A DNA stretch of 64,000 nt from Pampus argenteus (GCA_036937835.1 CM072870.1:18814001-18878000); one strand, 5' to 3'; shown: positions 56,975 to 64,000, counted from the stretch's first letter. Made by a program: numbers and translations. The notes: generated by a model not told the origin, from the sequence alone.

Positions 56975-57689
56975 ATGTTGCTTTTGGCAAGTTATTCATT
57001 TGTGTGGTTTTTTTTCTTTCTTTTTTCTTGCTCTCTGTGTGGTTATCTTTTGAGATGGTCGGTTTGGAGCTGATGTCCACCTTCAGGGATGCGCATAGCA
57101 TGCATTTCTGAGTATTTTCACCTGAGGCTGCACTTGTTAGAGTCTGTGGATAAATGTATATACATTATTTATACAAATTCAGGGCGAGTAAAAGCAGGTT
57201 TAACATTTACAGACAGGAGGCCAGGCACTGCAAGCCAAGCTTCAAGTCAGGATTTCAACGCTGTGCGCCGGGGATCGAGCTGGCCGCTTGCCCGGCTGTG
57301 ACCAGCATCCTTAATGCTGAATGAGAACACTGCTAACATTGTCAGCAATTGCATCATCCTTCATATGATTTGCTTCATGGGGGAAAAAAAGAATAGATAG
57401 TGTTTTATTACGGTTTACATTATAGAAACCTGTTGGCTATCATTGCTGGATTTTGGTTTGCTAAAAAAATATGTGCTGAATGAGTGTAGATAGAGCGGAG
57501 GAGGATGAAAGTTGGATCATACGAAAGGAGTCTCGATTTATGTCATATGCTGTGTATTATAACAAAATCACAAAACAAATATTATTTATAATTTTTTGTA
57601 ATTTTAATAATTAATGGAAAATGTTTTCAATATGAGGCTTGAAGAACTCAGTTTTATATATGTCTATGTGTTGCCGACTGGTTGTAGTG

Positions 57690-57720
<31 letters not shown>

Positions 57721-58257
57721 TTCTCCATTTAATTAATATATTGTTTGAAAATAAATATTAAAATTACTATAAAAGAAATGTTCAATAACTTAAGAGTAAG
57801 AAAATGTATGCAGTCAAGTACAACTTGTCAGTGATATACAGTAAGACTCTGAATTATTATTATTATATATTTAGTTTATGTTGTTGTTGCCTTTTAATGG
57901 CTTTAATGACATATATGTGACCAGATTCAATGATAAACTATGCTTCAATAAAACAAGTAAAGACACGCAGTAAGTACAAATCCTGCATGTTGTAATTCAA
58001 TCTATTGATTTGGAAATGTTCCTTTTCTCCTTCCAAATGTACTTATGTGGTTTTTGTGTTTTATGACTCAGACATAAATTTGTTATTTGTGCAAATAATT
58101 CTGTTTTTCTCCCGACCAGGAGCCTCCTTCCTCAGAAGTGGATGCCTTGCCGACTGGTTGCAGTGTTCACGTTCCTATGGAGCTCGAGTTAGCAGCTTCC
58201 TGTTTCCCTCACAGCCCTGCGCCTCAGAAAAGCCACGGCCTCGTCTGCGTGGACTGA
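18679..58257 (+). CDS. adgrd2: 3' part of an adhesion-type GPCR gene, probably ADGRD2/GPR144-like (five exons; 5' end outside window)
   Basis: Seen: exons 18679-18720, 22659-22712, 25536-25686, 42075-42154 and 58120-58257 all have AG acceptors and GT donors, with phases 0-0, 0-0, 0-1, 1-0 and 0-stop. Joined, they give 465 nt: 154 codons plus TGA at 58255. The product starts with a hydrophobic stretch (GLFIFLIYGVYNTE), then a basic segment (VRSTVNRIKERRKALNFS), then a Ser/Thr-rich tail. Family knowledge: adhesion GPCRs typically have an LQG-F-IF-x-N-x-EVR signature at the end of TM7, and a 42-nt exon there is familiar from this class. The role would be a plasma-membrane receptor with an autoproteolysed extracellular region, but that part is not in the window. 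Inference: the ADGRD2 assignment comes from convergence with an NR5A gene, as for human ADGRD2-NR5A1. Another group D adhesion receptor is the main alternative. The receptor class is fairly secure; the symbol is tentative. Confidence 0.62.
20580..21060. promoter_or_regulatory. Complex repeat-free block with palindromic homeodomain-like site
   Basis: TTAATTGCTAATTA at 20695-20708 and CATTGCAATTAG about 25 bases later are close AT-core motifs. The roughly 480 bases lack microsatellites and ORFs, unlike the flanks. Candidate enhancer in receptor intron A-B. Confidence 0.25.
21891..21957. repeat. (AT)n microsatellite
   Basis: Interrupted once near its start (ATTTAT); its right edge overlaps the hairpin at 21944-21969. 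Confidence 0.9.
21944..21969. repeat. Perfect inverted repeat, 12-bp arms, 2-nt loop
   Basis: ATTTAGGTATAT (21944-21955) and ATATACCTAAAT (21958-21969) are exact reverse complements around TT. It directly adjoins the (AT)n tract on its left, so the hairpin can extend cruciform structure beyond the simple repeat. Confidence 0.85.
22659..22712 (+). CDS. adgrd2: Receptor exon B: juxtamembrane basic segment (helix 8 region)
   Basis: The acceptor follows a long pyrimidine tract (TTTATTTCAG) and the donor is GTATGT. The 18 codons read VRSTVNRIKERRKALNFS, phase 0 at both ends. E|VR across the A-B junction is the usual continuation after TM7 in adhesion GPCRs. The Arg/Lys-rich stretch fits a cytoplasmic helix 8 lying under the membrane. 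A (GT)n microsatellite starts about 20 bp after the donor. Confidence 0.75.
22733..22777. repeat. (GT)n microsatellite
   Basis: About 22 GT units, starting 20 bases after the exon B donor. Confidence 0.95.
23413..23430. repeat. Poly-C tract
   Basis: 18 consecutive C, followed by a C-rich stretch to about 23480. Confidence 0.9.
23640..24060. promoter_or_regulatory. Complex repeat-free block, possible conserved non-coding element
   Basis: About 420 bases of balanced composition without simple repeats between two repeat-rich stretches, with no ORF that looks coding. Only the contrast with its flanks supports it. Confidence 0.15.
24507..24521 (-). promoter_or_regulatory. Perfect AGGTCA direct repeat with 3-base spacer (DR3), overlapping an NR5A site
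   Basis: The minus strand reads AGGTCA-TCA-AGGTCA. This is the ideal DR3 arrangement bound by VDR-RXR-type heterodimers, and TCAAGGTCA within it is an exact NR5A monomer site. Two perfect half-sites at a defined spacing are much less likely by chance than one. Function is inference. Confidence 0.35.
25100..25140. repeat. (GT)n/(GTCT)n compound microsatellite
   Basis: GT units grading into GTCT tetranucleotides. Confidence 0.9.
25536..25686 (+). CDS. adgrd2: Receptor exon C: Ser/Thr-rich cytoplasmic tail
   Basis: The acceptor is TTTCTTACAG and the donor GTGAGT. The exon is 151 nt: 50 codons plus one base, open in the frame set by exons A and B. It starts NCASSRPSSSVTSSR, a Cys followed by dense Ser clusters, and continues into a Glu/Asp/Lys-rich stretch ending EKEEDRTR. 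The Ser clusters next to Arg look like kinase substrates, and the Cys soon after the membrane could be palmitoylated; both are inference. No known domain is recognised, as expected for a disordered tail. Confidence 0.7.
29582..29624. repeat. (GT)n microsatellite
   Basis: About 21 TG units; its minus-strand translations give spurious Thr-His ORFs. Confidence 0.95.
30623..30631 (+). promoter_or_regulatory. Exact NR5A-type recognition sequence with adjacent DR1-like half-site
   Basis: TCAAGGTCA is followed by AAGTTA, so AGGTCA-A-AGTTAT also resembles a degenerate DR1 (HNF4/NR2F type). It lies in receptor intron C-D. Confidence 0.25.
31042..31067. repeat. (GT)n microsatellite
   Basis: 13 GT units. 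Confidence 0.9.
32898..32950. repeat. A13-(AT)n tract
   Basis: A run of A followed by about 20 AT units, then a short ACACAC. Confidence 0.9.
33573..33605 (+). other. Predicted G-quadruplex motif
   Basis: The G runs are of length 4, 3, 3 and 9, with loops of 4, 9 and 1 bases. One loop is slightly longer than the classical limit. It lies in receptor intron C-D. Confidence 0.45.
34430..34680. promoter_or_regulatory. Complex repeat-free block, possible conserved non-coding element
   Basis: The block starts after a long pyrimidine-rich stretch. It contains TTTTATAGCCTGATCAATTT, TTTAATCATTGATTTTTATT and ACAATAAATTTTAAT-like motifs. No coding frame is supported. Confidence 0.2.
40670..40691. repeat. 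(GT)n microsatellite
   Basis: 11 GT units. Confidence 0.9.
41219..41251. repeat. (CAGG/CAGA)n tetranucleotide repeat
   Basis: AGGC units followed by AGAC units. Confidence 0.85.
42075..42154 (+). CDS. adgrd2: Receptor exon D: cytoplasmic tail
   Basis: The acceptor is GTGTGTTTTCAG, downstream of a short (GT)n, and the donor is GTAACT, weaker than the others. The exon is 80 nt. Its first two bases (GT) complete the Gly codon begun by the last base of exon C; 26 codons follow, from QLSTCDPERLENPLSQ to a final HLHRK. This is the only one of three frames without a stop, and it is the frame that exon C predicts, which is the main support. A second AG five bases downstream would shift the frame. 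Confidence 0.62.
42783..42856. repeat. (CT)n-(AC)n compound microsatellite
   Basis: Interrupted CT repeats change into AC repeats at about 42830. Confidence 0.9.
43245..43375. repeat. Probable degenerate dispersed teleost repeat fragment
   Basis: The segment contains GTTAAGTGCCTTGCTCAAGG and, about 85 bases on, an ATAAGCCCACTTTTTTGAAACC-like stretch. Both, in this order, resemble a family of fish interspersed repeats that I know by its text (the 'CTTGCTCAAGGGCAC' motif followed by a 'GATTCGAACC...AGCCCACTTC' block). It is decayed, and the class cannot be assigned from sequence alone. Confidence 0.45.
43520..43860. mobile_element. Probable degenerate non-autonomous DNA-transposon copy
   Basis: The left side has CTCGTGCACTCGTTCACTG and TGTCC near the start. 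The right side ends in GGGACACCCC, the inverse of a TGTCC-type start. Fish genomes contain short elements starting with TGTCCRAA and rich in GTGCACTCGTTCACTA-like stretches. There is no coding capacity. Ends are imprecise and the identification is from memory of the text pattern. Confidence 0.35.
44363..44456. repeat. Interrupted (CT)n microsatellite
   Basis: About 94 bases of pyrimidine repeat with CCCT and ATCT interruptions. Confidence 0.9.
46987..47051. repeat. (AT)n microsatellite
   Basis: About 32 uninterrupted AT units, the longest pure dinucleotide run in the window. Confidence 0.95.
47100..47340. promoter_or_regulatory. Complex block with three TGATCA motifs
   Basis: TGATCA occurs at 47187, 47223 and 47236, two of them extended to TGATCAAT. 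CATTAATCC, CATTAAG and CATTAGC lie nearby, with ATGCAAAT (an octamer-type POU site) at about 47322. The block sits between two (AT)n tracts. Confidence 0.25.
47435..47477. repeat. (AT)n microsatellite
   Basis: TA repeat with one AC interruption. Confidence 0.9.
48166..48227. repeat. (GT)n microsatellite with central AT interruption
   Basis: About 30 GT units broken once by ATAT. Confidence 0.95.
50685..51020. promoter_or_regulatory. Complex GC-richer block around a G-quadruplex motif
   Basis: Sequence flanking the G runs at 50764-50808 is repeat-free and includes CATCCATTATTTATGAG and TAATTTAAGAGCTCATG-like stretches. No ORF is supported. Confidence 0.15.
50764..50808 (+). other. Predicted G-quadruplex motif
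   Basis: The G runs are of length 6, 6, 4 and 11, with loops of 9, 7 and 2 bases. It is the most G-rich stretch of the window and sits in receptor intron D-E beside a complex block. Confidence 0.55.
55440..56220. promoter_or_regulatory. Longest complex repeat-free block of the window (about 780 bp)
   Basis: Lies 2 kb before the last receptor exon and 6 kb from the NR5A stop. It contains TTTTAATGACTAATAAAGG, GATAATCATCG, CAATTAATGAAATG and GTTGGCTAATTGCC, and no microsatellite. No coding frame is supported. Its length makes it the best enhancer or non-coding-exon candidate here. Confidence 0.25.
56944..56973. repeat. (GT)n microsatellite
   Basis: About 14 GT units. Confidence 0.9.
57693..57721. 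repeat. (GT)n microsatellite
   Basis: 14 GT units, directly after a 20-base near-copy of part of exon E. Confidence 0.9.
58120..58257 (+). CDS. adgrd2: Receptor exon E: last coding exon with stop
   Basis: The acceptor follows CTGTTTTTCTCCCGACCAG. Read in phase 0 as exon D predicts, it gives 45 codons, EPPSSEVDALPTGCSVHVP through HGLVCVD, then TGA at 58255-58257. The region is GC-richer than its surroundings and lies next to a convergent gene 3' end. The alternative frame through the same bases is also open, to a stop at 58269-58271, so the reading frame rests on splice phase. An earlier alternative terminal exon in the 16-kb intron cannot be excluded. Confidence 0.6.
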   Translation, partial: EPPSSEVDALPTGCSVHVPMELELAASCFPHSPAPQKSHGLVCVD

Positions 58258-59150
58258 CCTGGCTGGTGTGATGGAGATTGTTTGAGATTGTGTTTGTGTG
58301 TGTGTGTGTTTTTTTTTTTTAAAATCAGAATTGATCAGATGTTTCCTTATTACTCCGTCTTCACCTGTGATCATTGTAGAGACACAGGAATGTCTGTTGG
58401 GCCCTGAACACTACATTCCTGAATACTGGTTGCAGGACTTCCCTTAAAACTCTCATTTTAAGATGCACTAAATAAGGATGTAAGCTAAATGCCTCAAATA
58501 TAAATGTAATATTAACTTAAATTTCAAGTTTTCACTAATGGTGCATTGGTGTATACTTAATGTCGGTAAGTTTGTGTTAAAGTATTGTGCTTTTTTGTGG
58601 TTTTCATGCATGTACTCTCTCATGGTACTTAAACATGCTTGTGAAAGTGTTATATTGTCCAGTAAAGTGTGCTGTGTTGTATGAACTGAGTTAATGTGGC
58701 ATCCTTGTGACTGCATATTGTGATACTGTTCATGTCGTGTAACTGCAATGTCCCTGGTTTTGTTCAGGTCATCATCTCTCTTTCAGTCATTTTACTGTCA
58801 AACTATTAAAGGACAAAATAAGAAGACAAGAAAATAATAGTGTATAGTTTTTGATTCAGCCCACATACAGATACATACAGTGAAGCCATTTCCCCTCATT
58901 TGTATAGTCCCCAGCTGTTGCTTATCACTAAACAAAATGCTCTTTAAAAAAGACAATGAAATAAGGTACCGATTTTTCTTTTTTCACAGCATGTACTCTA
59001 TTTTGGGAGAAAATTAAAATATGACCATATGACTTAGGAATTATTCTCTCATTCCTTCATGCTGTGTTTTTATAAAATGTTGAGAGGGGTGTTTCGAATA
59101 GCTGTTCGGTATTTCCCATAACAAAATAAATGACATTGATCTGGCTGTGT
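58258..59150 (+). other. adgrd2: Probable 3'UTR and polyadenylation region of the receptor gene
   Basis: After the TGA the sequence drops to AT-rich non-coding DNA, starting with a (GT)n-T(n) tract near 58295-58320. Candidate poly(A) signals are ATTAAA at 58805-58810 and a canonical AATAAA at 59125-59130. The end coordinate assumes cleavage shortly after the second. Confidence 0.4.
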
Positions 59151-60386
59151 AAGTGTGCGGAGGAAGCGGGAATCCGGTGTTATAAGCATAATAATTATTT
59201 ATTGAAATATGAGGAAAAATTTCAATTAGCCTCAGAGAGATGCTCCCCAGGACCAGGTAGCGATGTGATAGGGGCAGTCAGGATGTCAGCAAAGGGGGAA
59301 AAGGTCATAGACAAGCAGAAGGAAAATAGCATTTTGTTGTTTTGTGTATCCATGTGTTGACAGTGTACACAAGCAGGTAAATGCACAAAGGTACTGTAGT
59401 CATTGTTAAAGTCCTCATTAAAGTACGTATGCTGCATTCAAGTCTGTCCTGACAGGAACTACTAAGCTACAGATTTGTTTGTTGTAAAGCAAACAGCTGG
59501 ATTTCACTCCAGTGACGTGACAGGTTTTTTTTCTTCAAGCTTTACTAAAGTTTATCTTCAAACAAACTCTGCTTGGAGGTGGAGCAGGACTTCAGCAGTA
59601 TTATAACAATGACCAGATTAATGTGCATGACTGCACGTCATATGGAGTTCGCCTGTATGTGATAGGAAGTCCAAGGCAGCTGCAGAACTAAACAGAAATT
59701 CAGAAAGTGGGTAATAAAAGATTGTCTGATCAATACACACGATTAACGAGGATGTCAGGAAGTGGAGCTCGGGATCAGGAACAGATTAATGGTATAAGGG
59801 AAGTTTTTTGTTTTTTTTACATTAAACATGCCATTTAAAGACTTTTGATCATTCTATGACTTAATTAACAAAATGTCACCAGGTGAACTTAACACAACAC
59901 TTAGTTGTGGGAGGCATGTTTGAGAACATTTTGGAAAAAACAGCCACTACTGTACATGTGAAGAAGTCCAAATGAGGATAATTTAGGATGCCAAACGTTC
60001 CAGACAGTGGGAAAAAAAAATGCAAAAAAGAAACAAGCCAGTTTTGTTCATTTTGGACATAATACCAGGAGTCAGCTCACAGAGGGAAGATGCAGTCTTT
60101 GGTATAAGAGCAAAGTGGACAGAGCAATGATGCAGGTTGAAATTCAGTTAGAAAAACGAATGCAGCACAAACATCTCTCACACCTACTCGCCTAAATACA
60201 ATACTCTTTTCAATGTACAGACTTAAACTTCCATTAACATTTAACAGACAAAAAAGTGTGGTGATTTTTCTTTTTTCTTTTTTTTTCTTTTTTTTTTTGC
60301 CTATTATATTTCATTATTTTTGCTCCAGACCTGCATCTCAGAACTACTCGTGGAAACAAAACAAAGAACATGCTACAGTAAACAAA

Positions 60387-62198
60387 TTTATTCCGGCGCA
60401 GACACCTCACGTCATGTAACACAAAGATGGAAACCCAGAGACGCAATAAATTATCTTCATTATTAAGCGTAACCAGTGACATACTGTACATCATAAAGGT
60501 AAAAGCACTGTAAATAATAAAGAAAAGAAGTTCTACAAAAAAAAAAAAAACGTGAAACGGAACCCTTTTACAGCAATACATAAGGAACAAATGTTTGAAT
60601 GCCAGCAGACACAGATAGAAATTAATATTTTAAGTCTGATTTCTTTATGATTTTAGTGTCTCACGACATAATTTAAGTACTGCTTAAAACAAATAAAAAA
60701 ATAAAACACTGTACACACACCAAAAAAAAAAAAAAAAGCAAACCAGAGGGATTTTTTTTTCATTTCATCGATTTCATTTTTTAGGAAATCATTGCTTTGC
60801 AATTTATACTTCATCACAGTTCTCTCCCATATGACCACATGAATGTAAACACCTGTTGAATTATTCTTTTTTTTTTTAATTTTTACAACATTAATACTTC
60901 ATATATATATTTGTACATATTTTCATTCACATCTGCACGGTTTAGCTAGCATGGTAATGAAATAAGGCAAGACTCACATAACTGTGACATCACAATTATT
61001 TTTTTTTTCCTCTTATAATACTGATTATAAAGGGTTTTTTTTGTAATTTCCTTCTTCTGTTCTGCAGCAGGCTTTGGTCTTTCCGGGACAAAGACAGGGT
61101 CAGTCCTTCTCCGTCTCCAGAATCACGCTTTGTTTTGTTCCGGTTTTGATGAAATAATAAAAGGGAGGGTGTGTTTTTTTTTTGTTTAGTTTTTTTTTTT
61201 TTTGCAAGAAGAAATGGCTATAAATACAATTGTTTCATTTTATTTTTAACACTGGTCTTTCTGAGGTACATAGTTTAAGATGATTCAGGGAGGTGAAATA
61301 AGAAAGGGGAACCACAAGGTGACCGTAAGGAGTAAATGACGTCCATTACAAGAGAACAAAAAAAAAAAAACATCTTATTTTTCTTCTTATTGGCCTATTT
61401 ATCATTTTGATCATTAAAGGACGTTTTCTTTTGAGACCTTTATTTTTTTTAACTGTCAGTTCTCCCTCGTCAGTCAGGTCCAGCTGCCGTGGCAGGCATC
61501 TCGTGTGAGTTCAAAAAAAAAAACCCAAGACGTGATGGCAGGTAAGAGTCTGTAGCCTCGTTGACTGCACATCTGTTCATCTTTACAGTACCAACAACAG
61601 CTAAATGCCGGTTTCAGTGAGTTCAGTGAGCACGCCGGAGGATCGTTGACCGAACACAAACCACTGCTCTTGTCTCAAAGCTGTCTGAACGATTGGCGGT
61701 GTCACACAGCTTCCTTTCTCAGCACAAAAAGCCACTCAGTGGTTGTTACTGAATGTAAGCTGCAGCCTGCCAGTCTCGATAGTCTGTGCTCGTGCAGATG
61801 ATTAGAGACCATCTCCTAGTGTCGAATGCAGTGTTTGTTTCAAGTGTTTTTCTTTCTTTTTTTTTCCCCCCTTTTAAATATTGTCTTTTTCTTTTTAGAA
61901 TAAAGGGATCCGTATGCTGTTTGCGTGTGTGTGTGTGTGTGCACATGATCAGTTTCCGTGCAGGTGTTTTTTGTCCAAATCTGTACTTCAAGTGGGGAAA
62001 TTGAAGATCAAAATGGGCTGAATATAAACAACATTTGCCAACACTCTCCTCTCTTAAACCCTCCACATCATCACACAGTCAAGTCTGGGCTGCAGGTTGA
62101 GTTTTGTAAAAGCATCATTTGGGAGTTTTTTGGGCTGCGGCAAAACTCTTAAGGTGTCCATTACAGCTGCATTGTGGGTAGCGCAGTCCCCCCCCCTC
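60387..62198 (-). other. nr5a2: Probable 3'UTR of the NR5A gene
   Basis: Downstream of the stop codon, reading leftward, is an AT-rich stretch with many A and T homopolymers and no plausible coding sequence. AATAAA on the minus strand (TTTATT on plus) occurs at 61439-61444, 61239-61244 and 60387-60392, and again at 59198-59203. NR5A2 transcripts are known for long 3'UTRs. Which signal is used cannot be read from sequence, so the left boundary is a guess. It also contains a short (GT)n at about 61922-61942. Confidence 0.4.
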
Positions 62199-62446
62199 CT
62201 AAGCTCTCTTGGCGTGTAGCATTTCAATGAGCAGGTTGTTGCAGGGCACGTCACCGTTTAGGTGTTTGTAGTAAAGGTATTCTTCAGCCTGCAAGCTGAT
62301 AGCTCGAATCTCGGGCAGCCGGAGGAGCAGTTGACCGAACTTGTCCGTTTGCTGCGGGTAGTTACACATGACGTAGTCCAGCAGCGCCGCGTTGACCTGC
62401 TCCTGGACGCTTTCTACCAAGTGGAAGTTCTCCAGGTTCTTCACAT
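62199..62446 (-). CDS. nr5a2: Nuclear receptor NR5A2/LRH-1-like, last coding exon (end of ligand-binding domain, AF-2)
   Basis: The last 82 residues of an NR5A orphan nuclear receptor, a DNA-binding transcription factor that binds YCAAGGYCA as a monomer and acts in development, steroid and bile-acid metabolism. Seen: the acceptor on the minus strand is a pyrimidine tract ending CCTGTAG, and the first codon (Asp) is split by the intron. Residues 1-30 correspond to the VKNLENF...ALLDY helix. EYLYYKHL at residues 56-63 contains the Tyr (57) and Lys (61) that in human LRH-1 (Y516, K520) contact the phospholipid ligand. The AF-2 helix LLIEML at 72-77 has the charge-clamp Glu at 75, and the protein ends HAKRA. 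From memory it matches human LRH-1 far better than SF-1; notable differences are Cys69 (Tyr in human) and Met52 replaced by Leu. The teleost paralogue nr5a5 is the main alternative. Upstream exons lie beyond 64000. Confidence 0.85.
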
Positions 62447-63646
62447 CTACAGGAAGAGGCAAAAAAAAGGTAGGATGAGTTGACATTTTAACACTGTAGG
62501 TGCTGTGAAATATGAACACAGATATAATGGCCTTCAGCTATCACGCGACCGATGAATCGTTTTTGTAAATGTGTCCACCTAAGTAGAGTTTGATCATGGT
62601 TTCTGTGCTCTGTTCTTCTGTTATCTAACATGTGGGCAGTGGATGACTGGATCTCATGTTTTATAATTGTCACAGCACCCTCAATTTGGAGACAACTCAA
62701 AGGAGGCCACAATGGTTGATGTTTGAAAGAAAAAGGGATGAGAGTGATTTGTACCTGTTATCATGGGACAATGTTACAAGTTGAATTCTTTCGTTTTTTT
62801 ACAGAAGGAGCTGCATAACGAAATATCCCCATCCCCTCTTTTGTTCCTCTCAAATGTCTCTTGAGACTGTGATGTAGAAGGAATCAGGTAAAGGCAAAAA
62901 ATAAAAATAAAAAAAGGGTTGTCCTCCTGAGAGATTAATTTCCCAGGAGTCAATGAATTATGCAGGGCAGAGTTGCAGCCGTAGCTGCTCCTTAACCTCC
63001 TTAACGGCTTTGCCACCCTTTTTATCATAACAAAACATGTGTCATAATTATAAGTGAAAAAAAAAACGCCTCATTCTTGTGAAAAACAGTAATGGTTTTA
63101 TAGGTATTCATGTTGGTGGGAAGTGTTTTGTGTGTTAATTCCTTGTGCAGAATAGATTTTGCATCTTTTTTAAAATCCTACCTTTCCGCGCAGCTATAAG
63201 CACTTTTCCTTGGCAATAATAAGCTCACTGGGGGTTCGAGCAGATTATTGCAAGACAAGACAAAAAAAAATGTGCTAAATGGATAACGCTGGACCAGAGC
63301 GCTGTGTGTACTTGTCATGATTATGAAGCGGCAGGGCGGCAGAATATTTAATCACGGTAGCTGTGTGTGTATATGTGTGTGTGTGTACGTGTGTGATCTT
63401 TTATTAATCTGTTTGACCCCAGGTCGAGTGTGCTTAAGGAGGGCTAATGTGGAATGACAGAGTCTCTGTGTCTAGTTGACATCTCCCGACCAACACACAC
63501 ACTACACACACTAACATATACCATCTCTCACACTTAATCTCTGCCTTTCTCTCTCTCGCTCACACACACACACACATACTTAGACACTAATCCATGGAAA
63601 TACACACAATATTTCTTTCTCTCTCACACAATATCCCCCCTCCAGT

Positions 63647-63680
<34 letters not shown>

Positions 63681-64000
63681 TCACTGCATCCACCCACCCA
63701 GAGCATTAGGAGGAAGGAGGGGGAGATAAATCAGCAGCTAATGAGGTCTAGAGAATGAGAAGCAGGTCCTTCAAGGCACTTCCATCTATGATGCACTCTA
63801 CCATTACAATCTTTATGCGTGTGTGTCAGCCTGTACGTGTGTGTAAGTGTGGTTGCTTATGCGTATGTGTGAGTTTGGCGTGTAAGCGTGTGCATGCTCA
63901 CCCTGACCTCTGGGTGACACGACGGGGAGGCTAAATAAGGCCAAGGAGAGGGCAGGAAAAGGGTGAAGGGGTGTGGCTTGTGTGACAAAGAAGCCTCCAA
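62447..64000 (-). other. nr5a2: Last intron of the NR5A gene (partial)
   Basis: This lies upstream of the last NR5A exon on the minus strand. No further ligand-binding-domain exon is visible before the window ends, so the intron is longer than 1.55 kb. It contains a complex block at about 63180-63360 and an (AC)n tract at 63649-63679. Confidence 0.65.
63649..63679. repeat. (AC)n microsatellite
   Basis: 15 AC units in the last intron of the NR5A gene, with shorter AC runs nearby at 63490-63580. Confidence 0.9.

Larger units (their letters stand above)
42155..58119 (+). other. Receptor intron D-E (16.0 kb)
   Basis: A long GT-AG intron with no supported gene. It holds degenerate dispersed repeats at about 43245-43375 and 43520-43860, the longest microsatellites of the window ((AT)n at 46987 and (GT)n at 48166), a G-quadruplex motif at 50764-50808, and complex blocks at about 47100-47340, 50685-51020 and 55440-56220. 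Because only short exons occur in this gene, a further small alternative exon could be hidden here. Confidence 0.5.

Noticed and set aside
57140..57300. Stretch with GGGGATCGAGCTGGCCGC, resembling the end of a fish SINE or LINE
   Set aside because: Too degenerate, and no second diagnostic segment was found.
1..64000. miR-181 cluster, linked to NR5A genes in mammals
   Set aside because: No match to the miR-181 mature sequence was seen while reading. The nearest similarity (TTTCAACGCTGTGCG at about 57253) does not match and lacks a precursor hairpin.
1..64000. Retroelements or transposases with coding capacity, CRISPR arrays, defence or phage systems
   Set aside because: No ORF shows reverse transcriptase, integrase, transposase or prokaryotic features. 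The genome is a vertebrate one.

Overview
The window looks like AT-rich vertebrate DNA, most likely from a teleost fish. Coding sequence is very sparse: about 0.7 kb of exon in 64 kb. Introns are long and U2-type (GT...AG), and dinucleotide microsatellites ((GT)n, (AC)n, (AT)n, (CT)n) are dense. I see no bacterial-type operons, no rRNA or tRNA genes, no CRISPR array and no intact mobile-element ORF. Almost all short ORFs in the six frames are microsatellite translations or chance ORFs in introns.

Two genes can be supported, and they converge tail to tail. On the + strand, five exons (18679-18720, 22659-22712, 25536-25686, 42075-42154, 58120-58257) join in one open frame. They encode the end of the last transmembrane helix and a cytoplasmic tail of about 140 residues of an adhesion-type G protein-coupled receptor. 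The best guess is ADGRD2/GPR144-like; this subfamily call rests mainly on gene order. The 5' part (GAIN/GPS region and TM1 to early TM7) is not visible and presumably lies left of the window. On the - strand, 62199-62446 is the last coding exon of an NR5A nuclear receptor, closest to NR5A2/LRH-1. It carries helix 10, the AF-2 helix and the stop codon. The rest of that gene lies right of the window.

Layout: 1-18678 is intron (or upstream sequence) of the receptor. From 18.7 to 58.3 kb lies the 3' part of the receptor, with two introns of about 16 kb. From 58.3 to 62.2 kb is the shared 3' territory: receptor 3'UTR, a short intergenic gap, and the A/T-homopolymer-rich 3'UTR of the NR5A gene. From 62.4 to 64.0 kb is the last intron of the NR5A gene.

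In human, ADGRD2 and NR5A1 are also neighbours and convergent. Here the NR5A member is LRH-1-like rather than SF-1-like, so the receptor-NR5A pair may predate the NR5A1/NR5A2 split. The receptor introns hold several complex, repeat-free blocks with homeodomain-like AT motifs and a few exact NR5A or other nuclear-receptor recognition sequences. These could be regulatory elements of the neighbouring NR5A gene, but conservation cannot be tested here. No novel multi-gene system was found. The more unusual items are the gene pair itself, an in-frame skippable exon pair in the receptor tail, a perfect AGGTCA DR3, three predicted G-quadruplexes and two perfect hairpins.
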